The notes beneath the pieces were generated by a model that worked only from the letters and a program-made list of their open reading frames with translations, ran no database searches and was not told the origin of the DNA. 64,000 bases of DNA from Massilia frigida. GTDB taxonomy: Bacteria > Pseudomonadota > Gammaproteobacteria > Burkholderiales > Burkholderiaceae_D. The position numbers were made by a program, and so were the translations under genes. The stretch is from NCBI RefSeq assembly GCF_011682175.1, contig NZ_WHJG01000009.1:124001-188000 (forward strand). Direction: 5' to 3'. This document shows positions 25,056 to 34,089 of the stretch, one piece after another. Every line of letters starts with the position of its first letter. Position 1 is the first letter of the stretch.

Positions 25056-25736
25056 ATGCAAAAAATCCATGCCATTATCTTTGACCTGTACGGTACCTTG
25101 TACGATGTGCACTCGGTGGCGCACGCCTGCGAGGAAGCCTATCCCGGCCACGGCACCGCCATCACCCATCTATGGCGCCAGACCCAGATGGACTACACCT
25201 GGCTGCGCAGCCTGATGGAGCGCTACGCCGATTTCGAGACGGTCACCGGAGACGCCTTGCGCTTCACCTGCGCTAAGCTGGGCCTGCCACTGCTGCCCGG
25301 CACCGCGCGCCAGCTGTGCGACCATTACCTGCGGCTGGACCCGCATCCCGACACGCCCGCCACCCTGCGCCGCCTGCGCGACGCTGGCGTGCCCCTGCTG
25401 ATCGCCTCGAACGGCTCGCGCCACACCATCAACCAGGTGGTGTCGAACTCGGGCATGAAATGGGCCTTCGACCAGATTGTCAGCGTCGACGACGTCGAGG
25501 TCTTCAAGCCGCACCGCAAGATTTACCTGCTGGCCGAGCAGCGCGCCGGCCACCCGCGCGAACACATCCTGTACGTCTCCGCCAGCGGCTGGGACGCGAG
25601 TGCGGCCAGTTTGTTCGGCTTTCCGGTATGCTGGGTCAACCGCGATGGCGCGCCATTCGACGAACTCGGCGCCACACCCGCCGTGGTCGTGCCGGACCTG
25701 GGCGCGATGGCCGACTGGATGCTCGCACGGCGCTGA
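25056..25736 (+). CDS. Haloacid dehalogenase type II (HAD superfamily)
   Basis: 226 aa. HAD motif I is IIFDLYGTLYD (nucleophile Asp in DLYGT), motif II is LLIASNGSRHT, motif III Lys is in VEVFKPHRKIY and motif IV is SASGWDASAASLFGFPVCWVNR. The last motif (WD.. in place of DD) and the FGFPVCWVNR tail are typical of L-2-haloacid dehalogenases, which hydrolyse L-2-haloacids. A start with AGGAGCG seven nt upstream supports 25056. It is cytosolic and apparently monocistronic. The physiological substrate may be another phosphorylated or halogenated acid. Confidence 0.88.
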   Translation: MQKIHAIIFDLYGTLYDVHSVAHACEEAYPGHGTAITHLWRQTQMDYTWLRSLMERYADFETVTGDALRFTCAKLGLPLLPGTARQLCDHYLRLDPHPDTPATLRRLRDAGVPLLIASNGSRHTINQVVSNSGMKWAFDQIVSVDDVEVFKPHRKIYLLAEQRAGHPREHILYVSASGWDASAASLFGFPVCWVNRDGAPFDELGATPAVVVPDLGAMADWMLARR

Positions 25737-25836
25737 TACGCGCCTTGTCCGTGCAACTGGAAGGCGGCGTGAAACTTGCGTATGATGCGGTTTCTGTTTC
25801 GCGCCACCACTTTTTACTTATTCCAGACAACACGCT

Positions 25837-26301
25837 ATGCGCGAAAGCCTGCTCACTCCGTCGCTCTCGCCCTCCCGGGCGCCTGCGGCGATCCTGTATT
25901 CGGTGGAATCGAGCTTCCTGCTGGCATTTTTCGGCGGGCCGTTTGCCATCATCCTGTATTCAGCGCTCAATTCGTGGAAGCTCAGGCGCCCGCTCGATGG
26001 GCTGGTCTATCTGGCCGCGCTGCTGCTCAGCGTTGCTTTCATCGTCGCCGTCAAGACGCGCTATGCGCCCCTTGCCGGACTGATGCTTGCTATTGGCGCC
26101 AGTGCCGCCGAGCTGTTATGGCGCGCGCTGTCGATGGTGCTGTTCGCGCTGTTTTACCTCATGCACCGCAAGCAGCACCGCTCCGCCGTCCTGTTCGGCG
26201 CGAAGGCGCCGTCGCCCTGGATTCCCGCTATTGCCTTCGCGGTGCTGGCCCACGGCATGAAGTTGGGTGTGCTGTATTACGCTAAGGCTTATCTGGTATG
26301 A
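25837..26301 (+). CDS. Small four-helix membrane protein, first gene of membrane-TPR-AAA operon
   Basis: 154 aa with about four hydrophobic segments (SFLLAFFGGPFAIILYSAL, LVYLAALLLSVAFIVAV, ALSMVLFALFYLMH, IPAIAFAVLAHGM). No family recognised. Its stop overlaps the start of the TPR gene by 4 bp (26298-26301), so the two are coupled. In context it may be the membrane partner of the downstream AAA+ ATPase. Confidence 0.75.
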   Translation: MRESLLTPSLSPSRAPAAILYSVESSFLLAFFGGPFAIILYSALNSWKLRRPLDGLVYLAALLLSVAFIVAVKTRYAPLAGLMLAIGASAAELLWRALSMVLFALFYLMHRKQHRSAVLFGAKAPSPWIPAIAFAVLAHGMKLGVLYYAKAYLV

Positions 26302-27191
26302 ACGACCATGTCGTGTTGACGGCGCGCGAATTGAGCGCGCGCCTGCTTGGGCTGATCGAACGCAAACGGTATGCCCAGGCGCGCGATGTGCTGGCCGAGG
26401 CCCTGGCCCAGTATCCGGACGATAGCGATCTGTTGTACGGCTCGGCCCTGCTCGATTACCTGACGGACCGGCGCGATGCCGCGCGCGCCACCCTCCACAG
26501 CGTGCTCGGTAGTTCCCCCGGCCATGTCGCGGCGCGCTCGCTGCTCGCCACCTTATACCAAGACAGCGAGGAACTGCCCGCAGCTGAAGCGATGCTGCTC
26601 GACCTGCTCAAGGAGTATCCCGAGTCCGGCCATCTGTACGCGCGCTATGCCATGCTGATGTACCGCACCATGCACCTCGACAAGGCGCAAGCGCTCGCGC
26701 ACGAGGCGCTGCGCCTCGAACCGGACGATGAGCTCGCGCTGATCGCTTGCATGATGGGCGACCTGATCGAAGGACGCCGCAGTGCCGGGCAGGAACGGCT
26801 GTCGGTGATGATGAGCCGCCATCCGGAAAGCCTGAGCACGGCCCGCATGCTGATCACGCACCTGGTCCAGCGCGGCAAGTACCGCGCCGCCAAGCGCATC
26901 GCCATCGAACTGCTCAAGCAGCATCCGGATTCGCACGAGATCCTCACGCTGGTGGTGGAACTCGATGCGCTGAGCCACTGGAGCATGTTGCCGCTGTGGC
27001 CGCTTAACCGCTGGGGCTGGGGCGCCACGATCGGCCTGTGGGTGCTGACCGTGATCGTGATCAATGGCGCCGGCCGGGTCGCCCCGCATGCGGTCGGCCC
27101 GCTCAGTGCCGGACTGATCGGTTATTGTGTGTACTCCTGGATTTTTCCCTCTTTGCTCAAGCGCTGGCTGAAACGCCGCGCAGGAATTTGA
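26298..27191 (+). CDS. TPR protein with C-terminal membrane anchor
   Basis: 297 aa. Residues about 10-220 are TPR-like helix pairs (YAQARDVLAEALAQYPDD, LPAAEAMLLDLLKEYPES, YRAAKRIAIELLKQHPDS). Two membrane helices follow near the C-terminus (ATIGLWVLTVIVINGA and SAGLIGYCVYSWIF) with a basic KRWLKRRAGI end. The TPR part is predicted to face the cytoplasm. Start and stop overlap both neighbours (ATGA, then TGATG), a tight three-gene operon. Confidence 0.85.
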   Translation: MNDHVVLTARELSARLLGLIERKRYAQARDVLAEALAQYPDDSDLLYGSALLDYLTDRRDAARATLHSVLGSSPGHVAARSLLATLYQDSEELPAAEAMLLDLLKEYPESGHLYARYAMLMYRTMHLDKAQALAHEALRLEPDDELALIACMMGDLIEGRRSAGQERLSVMMSRHPESLSTARMLITHLVQRGKYRAAKRIAIELLKQHPDSHEILTLVVELDALSHWSMLPLWPLNRWGWGATIGLWVLTVIVINGAGRVAPHAVGPLSAGLIGYCVYSWIFPSLLKRWLKRRAGI

Positions 27192-28423
27192 TGACCATGA
27201 CAATGTCGCGTGAACAATACGAAGCCTCGCTGGTAAGCGATCCCTTTAATAGTGCCACCCGGCTCGGTTATGCCCGGCTGCTGCTGGAAGAAAACGATGC
27301 CGCCGCCGCGCTGGTACAATTCGAGCTGGCGGAGCGGCAGTCGCCCGGCGCGGCGGCGCTGAGCGGCAAGGCGCAGGCCTTGCTGGCGCTGGAGCGCAAC
27401 AGCGATGCGCTGGCCGCGTACGGCCGCGCGCGCCAGCAGGATGGCTTTGCGCCGGTGCCTGCGCTGGAGCAGTTGCAGCAGAGTGCGCGGCCGGCGTCCG
27501 GCCCGGCGCTGTCGCTGGTGGGGCAGAGCGCCAACGTTGTGCCGCTCAAGCCGCAGGCGCCCGACCTGGTGCGTTTTTCCGATGTGGGCGGCATGGAAGA
27601 GCTGAAGAAGATGCTGCGCCTGCATATCATCGAGCCTTTCCTGCGGCCTTCGCTGTTCGCCAAATTCAAGAAGCAGGGCGGCGGCGGGATTTTGCTGTAC
27701 GGTCCGCCGGGCTGCGGCAAGACCATGATCGCGCGCGCGATTGCCAACGAGTGCAATGCGTCGTTCGTGTCGGTCGGCATCAGCGAAGTGCTGAATATGT
27801 GGATGGGCGAAAGCGAGCGCAACTTGGCGCAATTGTTCGAGAAGGCGAGGGCGCAAAAGCCCTGCGTGCTGTTTTTCGACGAGCTCGATGCGCTGGCGTT
27901 TTCGCGTTCCAAGGCGCAGAGCGAGCACAGCCGCACAATCGTCAATGAATTCCTGTCGCAGCTCGATGGCTTCGAGCGCGACAACCGCGACGTGCTGTTC
28001 CTGGCGGCGACCAATATGCCGTGGGATGTGGACCAGGCCATGAAGCGCACCGGGCGCTTCGCGCGCCAGTTGTTCGTGCCGCCGCCGGATGCGGAAGCGC
28101 GCAAGCACATCATCAACATCAAGCTGCGCGATGTGCCGGTGGAGGGTGTGGATGTGGATGCGCTGGTGGCGGCGACGCCGCATTTTTCCGGCGCCGATAT
28201 CGATGGGGTGATCGACCTGGCCAAGGAAAGCGCGATTCACGACATTCTGGCCGGGAACCCGGAGCGGCCGATCGGGCCGGGCGATATTGCGTATGCGCTC
28301 GACACGATGCAGCCATCGACGGTGGAGTGGCTCAAAACGGCCCGCAATCTGGTGCGCTATGCCGGCAGCGATGACAGTTATCGCGATGTGGAGAAGTATT
28401 TGAAGAAGACCAAGTTTATTTGA
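27191..28423 (+). CDS. AAA+ ATPase (Vps4/FtsH-like AAA module) with N-terminal TPR
   Basis: 410 aa. Residues 1-100 are TPR-like (GYARLLLEENDAAAAL, SDALAAYGRARQQ). A classic AAA domain follows: FSDVGGMEELKKML, Walker A GPPGCGKT (171-178), pore-loop region SEVLNMWMGESERN, Walker B FFDE (228-231), sensor AATN and arginine-finger stretch TGRFARQ, then a small C-terminal helical domain (FSGADIDGVIDLAKESAI). No protease domain is present, so it is a remodelling ATPase. The start shares one base with the upstream stop. The operon suggests an AAA motor recruited to the membrane through TPR contacts; the substrate is unknown. Confidence 0.9.
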   Translation: MTMTMSREQYEASLVSDPFNSATRLGYARLLLEENDAAAALVQFELAERQSPGAAALSGKAQALLALERNSDALAAYGRARQQDGFAPVPALEQLQQSARPASGPALSLVGQSANVVPLKPQAPDLVRFSDVGGMEELKKMLRLHIIEPFLRPSLFAKFKKQGGGGILLYGPPGCGKTMIARAIANECNASFVSVGISEVLNMWMGESERNLAQLFEKARAQKPCVLFFDELDALAFSRSKAQSEHSRTIVNEFLSQLDGFERDNRDVLFLAATNMPWDVDQAMKRTGRFARQLFVPPPDAEARKHIINIKLRDVPVEGVDVDALVAATPHFSGADIDGVIDLAKESAIHDILAGNPERPIGPGDIAYALDTMQPSTVEWLKTARNLVRYAGSDDSYRDVEKYLKKTKFI

Positions 28424-28470
28424 TCCCGCCCCTCGTCGTTTCTGGCAGTGCCAGGAACGACGAAGCGGGA
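28424..28470. terminator. Hairpin between convergent genes
   Basis: A long interrupted inverted repeat, TCCCGC...TCGTCGTT.CTGGCA paired with TGCCAG.AACGACGA.GCGGGA, begins right after the AAA gene stop. It probably terminates both convergent transcripts, though no T-run follows. Confidence 0.6.
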
Positions 28471-28504
28471 AGTTTGCGGGGGCGACGGTGAAGCATGCGT
28501 CGGT

Positions 28505-30196
28505 TTAGCCCGGCACTGCCACCGCCACTTCCCGCTCCGTCCTCACCAGTTGCCGGTTCACCGCGCTCAGCACCGCCTTGAACGAGGCCGTCACGATATT
28601 GCTGTCAATCCCGGCCCCAAACATGGTCGGGCCATTCGCCAGCCGCAACTCCACATAACACGCCGCCTTGGCATTCGCGCCTGAGCCAATCGCATGCTCG
28701 TGGTAATCCATCAGCTTGATATCCAGTCCCAGCGCGTTCACGAACGCATCGATCGGCCCATTCCCGCCACCCTGCAAGCTCAGGCTCGCCTGGCGGTGCG
28801 CCAGGGTGATGTCGATCTGCACCGGCTCATCGCTGCTGCTATCCTCCACCATCTTGTGCGCGCTGTACGCGTACGGGCTGGTCTGGTCGAAATATTCGCT
28901 GCAGAAAATCGCATGAATCTCTTTCGCGGCAATCTCGCGGCCGCTGGCATCGGCCACCGCCTGCACCGCGCGGCTGAACTCGATCTGCAAGCGGCGCGGC
29001 AAGCTCAAGCCGAATTCCTGTTCCAGCAAATACGCCATCCCGCCCTTGCCGGACTGGCTGTTGACGCGAATCACCGCATCGTAGCTGCGTCCCAGGTCGG
29101 CCGGGTCGATCGGCAAATACGGCACTTCCCACAAGCTATTCGGCTTTTGCTGGGCAAATCCTTTTTTGATCGCATCCTGGTGCGAACCGGAAAACGCCGT
29201 AAACACCAGATCGCCCGCATACGGATGACGCGGATGCACCGGCAACTGGTTGCATTCCACCACCACTTGGCGCACGGCATCGATGTCGGAGAAATCCAGC
29301 CCCGGATGCACGCCCTGGGTGTACAAATTCATCGCCAGGGTCACCAGGTCGACATTGCCGGTGCGCTCGCCGTTGCCGAACAGGCAGCCTTCAACCCGGT
29401 CGGCGCCCGCCATGATGGCCAGCTCGGCCGAGGCCACCGCCGTGCCGCGGTCATTGTGCGGGTGCACGCTGATGATCAGCGAGTCGCGCCGTGCCAGCTT
29501 GCGCGACATCCATTCGATCTGGTCGGCATACACATTCGGCGTGCTGCATTCAACGGTGGATGGCAGGTTGACGATCATCTTGTTATGCGGGGTCGGCTGC
29601 CAGACCTCGCTGACGGCGTCGCAGATATGCTTGGAGAAATCGAGTTCCGTGGTCGAGAACGATTCCGGCGTGTACTCGAATGCCCATTCCGTCTGCGGAT
29701 GCTGCTTGACCAGCTGCTTGACCAGTTTGGTGCCGCTGACGGCAATCTCGGTGATTTGCTCGCGCGTCATGCCGAACACCACCTTGCGGAACACGGGAGC
29801 GACCGAGTTGTACAGGTGTACGATGGCGCGCCGCGCACCCACGCAAGAGTCGACCGTACGGCGTATCAGTTCCTCGCGCGACTGGGTCAGCACGATGATG
29901 GTGACGTCGGCGGGGATGCGGTCTTCGTCGATCAGCTTGCGCACGAAATCGAAGTCGGTCTGCGAGGCGGATGGAAAGCCGACTTCGATTTCCTTGAGGC
30001 CAATCTGGACCAGCATCTCGAAAAAGCGCAGCTTTTTGTCGTGGCTCATCGGCTCGATCAAGGCCTGGTTGCCGTCGCGCAGGTCGGTGCTCATCCAGAT
30101 CGGCGGATGGGTAATGGCGCGGTCCGGCCACTGGCGGTCGGACAAATTGACTGGAGGGAAGGCGCGGTATTTCGACGACGGGTTTTGCAACATCAT
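28505..30196 (-). CDS. leuA: 2-isopropylmalate synthase
   Basis: 563 aa (the start could be the second ATG, 30193). It catalyses acetyl-CoA + 2-ketoisovalerate to 2-isopropylmalate, the first committed step of leucine synthesis. Motifs: [15 protein letters not shown] (catalytic/metal site), [27 protein letters not shown] (metal His pair) and [13 protein letters not shown], then a C-terminal leucine-responsive regulatory domain ([18 protein letters not shown]). The length fits the long LeuA type 2. Regulation: a strong promoter and a leucine-rich leader peptide lie upstream. The rest of the leu genes are not in the window. Confidence 0.96.
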   Translation of the reverse strand: MMLQNPSSKYRAFPPVNLSDRQWPDRAITHPPIWMSTDLRDGNQALIEPMSHDKKLRFFEMLVQIGLKEIEVGFPSASQTDFDFVRKLIDEDRIPADVTIIVLTQSREELIRRTVDSCVGARRAIVHLYNSVAPVFRKVVFGMTREQITEIAVSGTKLVKQLVKQHPQTEWAFEYTPESFSTTELDFSKHICDAVSEVWQPTPHNKMIVNLPSTVECSTPNVYADQIEWMSRKLARRDSLIISVHPHNDRGTAVASAELAIMAGADRVEGCLFGNGERTGNVDLVTLAMNLYTQGVHPGLDFSDIDAVRQVVVECNQLPVHPRHPYAGDLVFTAFSGSHQDAIKKGFAQQKPNSLWEVPYLPIDPADLGRSYDAVIRVNSQSGKGGMAYLLEQEFGLSLPRRLQIEFSRAVQAVADASGREIAAKEIHAIFCSEYFDQTSPYAYSAHKMVEDSSSDEPVQIDITLAHRQASLSLQGGGNGPIDAFVNALGLDIKLMDYHEHAIGSGANAKAACYVELRLANGPTMFGAGIDSNIVTASFKAVLSAVNRQLVRTEREVAVAVPG

Positions 30197-30273
30197 GGTG
30201 TTCTCCTGGGACTACAGCGGATCGGGGGCCGGGCGGCGGTGTGGCGACAGGCTGCCGGGCGGCCACGAATACG

Positions 30274-30339
30274 CTAGGCCAGGCAACCGATCGGTAGCTT
30301 TAGCAGTAGGAACAAGATGATGGAGACGGGTGCGAACAT
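30274..30339 (-). CDS. Leucine-rich leader peptide of leuA
   Basis: 21 codons: MFAPVSIILFLLLKLPIGCLA then TAG. AGGAAAG lies about eight nt before the ATG. Six of 21 residues are Leu with three in a row (LFLLLKL), the mark of ribosome-mediated attenuation by leucyl-tRNA. It ends 77 nt before the leuA start. Between them GTGGC/GCCAC and other GC-rich stems can form, but I see no U-run terminator, so control could act on translation or Rho access. Confidence 0.7.
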   Translation of the reverse strand: MFAPVSIILFLLLKLPIGCLA

Positions 30340-30502
30340 CGGGTCGGACTTTCCTGGGGTTTTACTGGCTTACAAACGCCGGCGAGGAGCCGGGCGGCGC
30401 ACTGCGGGTGGATTACGCGCGTGCAGCTAGTAGCGTCGCTAGCGATAGCGCGCCAGCGAGCAGGGGGAAAGACGACAGATGCAGGGAGGAAGACATGAGT
30501 TC

Positions 30503-30532
30503 ACTGTACGTCAGGCCGCTCCGGCTTGTCAA
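30503..30532 (-). promoter_or_regulatory. Promoter of leader-leuA
   Basis: Consensus TTGACA (minus strand, 30532-30527), 18-bp spacer, TACAGT (30508-30503). The 5' UTR would be about 300 nt and include the leader peptide. Nothing else is seen in 30340-30500. Confidence 0.7.
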
Positions 30533-30581
30533 GCGCTGATGTGCAACGCTTGCGAGCCGCCTCCGCAATGCCGTGACGACG

Positions 30582-30941
30582 CTACAGATCGAGGAACATG
30601 TCGAAACCGCCGTAAATCATGCGCTTGCCGTCGAAGGGCATGTCGGTCCCTTTCATGAAGTCGGCCATGCGCGGGTCTTTCATGACCTTGTCGTTGACTT
30701 CGTCGCGGTGGGCGCGCGATGCGTACACGATCCAGGAAAACACCACCGTCTCGCCGGGCTGCAAGTTGACGCTTTGGGGAAAAGAGGTGAGTTTACCGGG
30801 CTTGACGTCATCGGCGATGCATTCGCGGTATTGCAGCGCGCCGTGTTCGCGCCAGATGGCGCCGCAGGTCGTTGCCATGGCGCGATAACTTTCGATGTTG
30901 CTGGTAGGGAGGGGAAGGACGAAACCGTCGACATACGCCAT
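30582..30941 (-). CDS. DUF1428 family protein (YbaA-like)
   Basis: 119 aa from ATG 30941 (a second ATG directly before it, at 30944, is equally possible; AGGAGA lies upstream). MAYVDGFVLPLPTSNIESYR, ECIADDVKPGKLTSF, VVFSWIVYASRAHRDEVN and MPFDGKRMIYGGFDMFL match DUF1428, a dimeric ferredoxin-like fold of unknown function. Length is typical. It stands alone upstream of the leuA leader region. Confidence 0.9.
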   Translation of the reverse strand: MAYVDGFVLPLPTSNIESYRAMATTCGAIWREHGALQYRECIADDVKPGKLTSFPQSVNLQPGETVVFSWIVYASRAHRDEVNDKVMKDPRMADFMKGTDMPFDGKRMIYGGFDMFLDL

Positions 30942-31238
30942 CATGTTCTCCTGGAGATGCACAAGGTGGAACCGCACAATTGATCATACCCGTCCCGTAT
31001 TCGCAGGCCCGCACCATACCCAAATTATATTACCTGTGTTGCATTTCACCCATGAATGCAGGCTTCGCGCTGAATCGGATTGCCTTTCTGATGCCAGCAG
31101 TGCAGTAAATATCTTGTTGTTTGAATAAATACGTGCGGAAATCTTGTAAAATTGCACGTTATTTACTCACGCCCCGCCGATCTGCCGCAGGGGCGCGGGT
31201 TGGCCAAGGCGGCGCTTTTAATCAATCAAGGAATGTTT

Positions 31239-31964
31239 ATGCGTTTTGTAACTATTGCAACGGCTTTAACGATGGCGGGCGCGCTCGCTTGCGCCGCCCC
31301 GGCAAGCGCCGGCACGGCCGCATTGGGCCAGAATCTGATCGTCAATGGCGACGCTGAAGCGGGCGCGGGCTCGACCGATGGCGGCACGGTGCCGGTACCC
31401 GGCTGGAATGTCACGGGTGGCTTGACCTCGGTCCAGTACGGTGCCAGCGGCGGCTTCCCGTCGCCAAGCGACGCCGGTCCGCAAAACCGCGGCAAGAATT
31501 TCTTTGGCGGTGGCGTCAATACGGCGGCCTCGCGCGCGGTCCAGGTGATCGACCTGAGCGCGTTGAGCGGTGCCATCAATGCCGGACAGTCGCAATTCGA
31601 CCTGTCCGGCTGGCTGGGCGGCTATGCCACCCAGAACGATAACGCGACCCTGACCGCCGTCTTCCGCGACAGCACCGGCCAAAGCCTGTTCAGCACCAGC
31701 CTGGCGCCGGTCAGCGCGAGCGAGCGTGGCGGCCTGACCGGCTTCGCGTATCGCGACAGCCATGGCCTCATTCCGGTCGGCACCGCACTGGTCGACATCG
31801 TGCTCGACATGCGCCGCGTCGAAGGCAGCTATAACGATGGCTACGCCGACAACCTGTCGTTCTCGGTCACCGCCGTGCCGGAACCAGGTAGCTGGGCCAT
31901 GCTGAGCGCCGGCCTGGTCATGCTGGGCTTCGCGGCGCGCAAGCGCCGTGCCTCGGCCGCCTGA
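31239..31964 (+). CDS. PEP-CTERM sorted exported protein
   Basis: 241 aa from ATG 31239 (AAGGA seven nt upstream; ATG 31233 is too close to it). N-terminal signal peptide MRFVTIATALTMAGALACAA, Ala-x-Ala cut near PASAG. The C-terminus has the PEP-CTERM signal: VPEPGSWAMLSAG, a hydrophobic helix, then ARKRRASAA. The family is handled by exosortase/archaeosortase and ends at the cell surface or exopolysaccharide. The middle (LIVNGDAEAG, VPVPGWNVTGG, DLSALSGAINAGQSQFDLSG) is a carbohydrate-binding-like beta-sandwich with a DUF642-type look. No exosortase is in the window. The 260 bp before it hold only promoter-like AT-rich sequence. Confidence 0.92.
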   Translation: MRFVTIATALTMAGALACAAPASAGTAALGQNLIVNGDAEAGAGSTDGGTVPVPGWNVTGGLTSVQYGASGGFPSPSDAGPQNRGKNFFGGGVNTAASRAVQVIDLSALSGAINAGQSQFDLSGWLGGYATQNDNATLTAVFRDSTGQSLFSTSLAPVSASERGGLTGFAYRDSHGLIPVGTALVDIVLDMRRVEGSYNDGYADNLSFSVTAVPEPGSWAMLSAGLVMLGFAARKRRASAA

Positions 31965-32002
31965 TGCCTTACCGAGGCTGCCCGGGCCGCGCCCGGGCAG
32001 CC

Positions 32003-33061
32003 TTATTGAGCGACCTGGACGCGCGGCGCGCCCGCCGTCATCTCGCCGATGACGGCGGCGCTCTCGAAACCTTCGCGCGCGAATAGCGCCAGGATCTCGT
32101 CCACGCTGCCCGGATCGCATGATACCAGCAGCCCGCCCGAGGTTTGCGGATCGGTCAGCAGCATGTGCTGCGCCTTGCTGATGCCCGGCGAGAGCGTGAC
32201 ATCCTTGCCGTAGGCATCCCAGTTGCGGCCCGACGCGCCGGTAAAATAACCGTCGTGCGCCAGCTGTTCCACGCCCGGCAGCAGCGGAATCTGCGACATG
32301 CTCAGCTGCGCCGTCAATTGCGAGCCGCGCGCCAGTTCCAGCAGGTGGCCCAGCAGGCCGAAGCCGGTGACGTCGGTCAGCGCATGCACCCCTTCCATCT
32401 CCGACAGCGCCTTGCCCGGCTTATTCAGTTTGGTGGTATTGGCGATCATGGCGGCGTAGCCTTCGGGTCCGAGCACGTCTTTTTTCAGCGCGGCCGAGAG
32501 TACGCCCACGCCCAGCGGCTTGCCGAGAATGAGCACATCGCCGGCACGCGCGTCGGCATTGCGCTTGACCTTGGACGGATGCACGAGGCCCAGCACCACC
32601 AGCCCGTAGATCGGCTCGACCGAATCGATCGTGTGGCCGCCGGCGATCGGAATGCCCGCTTCGGCGCACATGGTTTCACCGCCGCGGATGATCTGGCCGA
32701 TGGTTTCCAGCGGCAGTTTATTGATCGGCATGCCCACCAGCGCCAGTGCCATGATCGGCGTGCCGCCCATCGCATACACGTCCGAAATCGCATTGGTGGC
32801 GGCGATGCGGCCGAAATCGAAGGGATCGTCGACGATCGGCATGAAGAAATCGGTGGTGGCGATCAGCGCCTGTTCGTCATTGAGCTTGTAGACGGCGGCG
32901 TCGTCGGCGGTTTCGATACCGACCATCAATTCCTTGGGGACCGGGAAGCCGGTCGAGTTCTTGAGGATCTCGGACAGCACGCCGGGCGCGATTTTGCAGC
33001 CGCAGCCGCCGCCATGCGAGAACGAGGTGAGTTTGATGGGCGTTTCTGGGGCATTGCTCAT
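32003..33061 (-). CDS. selD: Selenide, water dikinase (selenophosphate synthetase); SenC of the selenoneine locus
   Basis: 352 aa. Makes selenophosphate from selenide and ATP. The catalytic segment FSHGGGCGCKIAPGVL places Cys20 and Lys23 at the positions of E. coli Cys17 and Lys20 (Cys form, not Sec). Others: TTDFFMPIVDDPFDFGRIAA, AMGGTPIMALALVGMPINKL, AGGHTIDSVEPIYGL, LTDVTGFGLLGHL and LTDPQTSGGLLVS. The gene starts 29 bp after senB in the same direction. No selA, selB or selU is nearby; the local use of selenophosphate is therefore the selenosugar made by SenB. It may also serve Sec or selenouridine synthesis encoded elsewhere. Confidence 0.97.
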   Translation of the reverse strand: MSNAPETPIKLTSFSHGGGCGCKIAPGVLSEILKNSTGFPVPKELMVGIETADDAAVYKLNDEQALIATTDFFMPIVDDPFDFGRIAATNAISDVYAMGGTPIMALALVGMPINKLPLETIGQIIRGGETMCAEAGIPIAGGHTIDSVEPIYGLVVLGLVHPSKVKRNADARAGDVLILGKPLGVGVLSAALKKDVLGPEGYAAMIANTTKLNKPGKALSEMEGVHALTDVTGFGLLGHLLELARGSQLTAQLSMSQIPLLPGVEQLAHDGYFTGASGRNWDAYGKDVTLSPGISKAQHMLLTDPQTSGGLLVSCDPGSVDEILALFAREGFESAAVIGEMTAGAPRVQVAQ

Positions 33062-33090
33062 GGTCGGTGTCCGTTTCGGTAAAAGGCAGG

Positions 33091-34053
33091 TCAGAGCAGA
33101 TTATCCACCAAGTCGCGCACACTGGCACGCTCGTGCTCTGGCGCGAACAAGGGGGCGCGCGCGTCGCACTGGCGCCGCAGCAGCGCATGGAAGGAAGCGT
33201 CGCCGATGCAGCGCTCGATCAGGCGCGCCAGCGCCGGCGCGTCGCCGGGCGCGAAATAGCCCGCGTAGCCGTCGCCCAGCATGCCGCGGTTGCCGCTGAT
33301 ATCGCTGGCCAGCACCGGCACGCCGCAGGTGAGCGCTTCGATAATGACGTTGGCGCCGCCTTCCATGTGCGAGGCGATCACCATGGCGTGGCTGCGCCGC
33401 AGGCGCTGGCGCGTGGCGGCATGCGGCATGGCGCCCAGCCAGCGATAACGCGGGGTGGCGGCCTGGGTGGCCACGGCAAGCTCGCCCAGGATGGGGTCGA
33501 GCGCGCCGCCGATATGCAGCAGGCGCGCCTTGGGGGCCGTCACCAGCGCCGCCGCGCCCATGAAGGTGCGCGGATCTTTTTCTTCGCGCAGATGGCCGAT
33601 CATGACGATGTCGATGAAGCGCCGCGCCGCCGCATGGCGGAAGGGCGTGAGCGAGGGCGCCGACTGGTGGATCACGCAGGCCCTGGCGCGCGCATCGGGC
33701 GCCAGCAGGGCCAGCCCGTCGGCCTGCAGCAGCACCAGCCTGCGGGCGTGGGCCAGCGATGCCTGGGCTGCGGCATCGGTGGCGATGTCGCGATACAGGT
33801 CGGTGCCGGTCAGTACCAGCACGCGCGCACGGTCGGGGAAAGCGGCGGCAAAAGCGGCCAGGGGGGCCGCCGAGCGGCGCGCATGCAGGGCGATCATCAG
33901 GTCGGGCGGGGGCGCGCTGGCGTCCCAGCCGGGGGCGATCGTCACGCGCCAGCGCGCGCGCAGGAAATGCGCCCAGCGGCTGGCGGTTTGCCAGTTGCCG
34001 TTGTTCTCCCGCTGCGATGCGGGGCTGACGATCAGCACGCGTGGTCGCTGCAC
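33091..34053 (-). CDS. senB: Selenosugar synthase SenB (GT-B glycosyltransferase-like)
   Basis: 320 aa from GTG 34053 with AAGGAG six nt upstream. N-terminal GT-B half: RVLIVSPASQRENNGNWQTA. C-terminal half: VIEALTCGVPVLASDISGNR and GYAGYFAPGDAPALARLIE, a GT4-like nucleotide-sugar site. Flanked by selD and senA, it fits SenB, which joins selenophosphate to a UDP-N-acetylhexosamine to give a selenosugar. It overlaps no gene; only 36 bp separate it from the divergent senA start, so the two share a control region. Without this context I would have called it a generic glycosyltransferase. Confidence 0.9.
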   Translation of the reverse strand: MQRPRVLIVSPASQRENNGNWQTASRWAHFLRARWRVTIAPGWDASAPPPDLMIALHARRSAAPLAAFAAAFPDRARVLVLTGTDLYRDIATDAAAQASLAHARRLVLLQADGLALLAPDARARACVIHQSAPSLTPFRHAAARRFIDIVMIGHLREEKDPRTFMGAAALVTAPKARLLHIGGALDPILGELAVATQAATPRYRWLGAMPHAATRQRLRRSHAMVIASHMEGGANVIIEALTCGVPVLASDISGNRGMLGDGYAGYFAPGDAPALARLIERCIGDASFHALLRRQCDARAPLFAPEHERASVRDLVDNLL

Positions 34054-34089
34054 CGCGGCTCCTTGAAAAAGTCGTTACAATTGGCTGCT

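Noticed and set aside
30197-30273. Rho-independent attenuator between leader peptide and leuA
   Set aside because: GC-rich stems exist but no U-run follows, so a classical terminator cannot be claimed.
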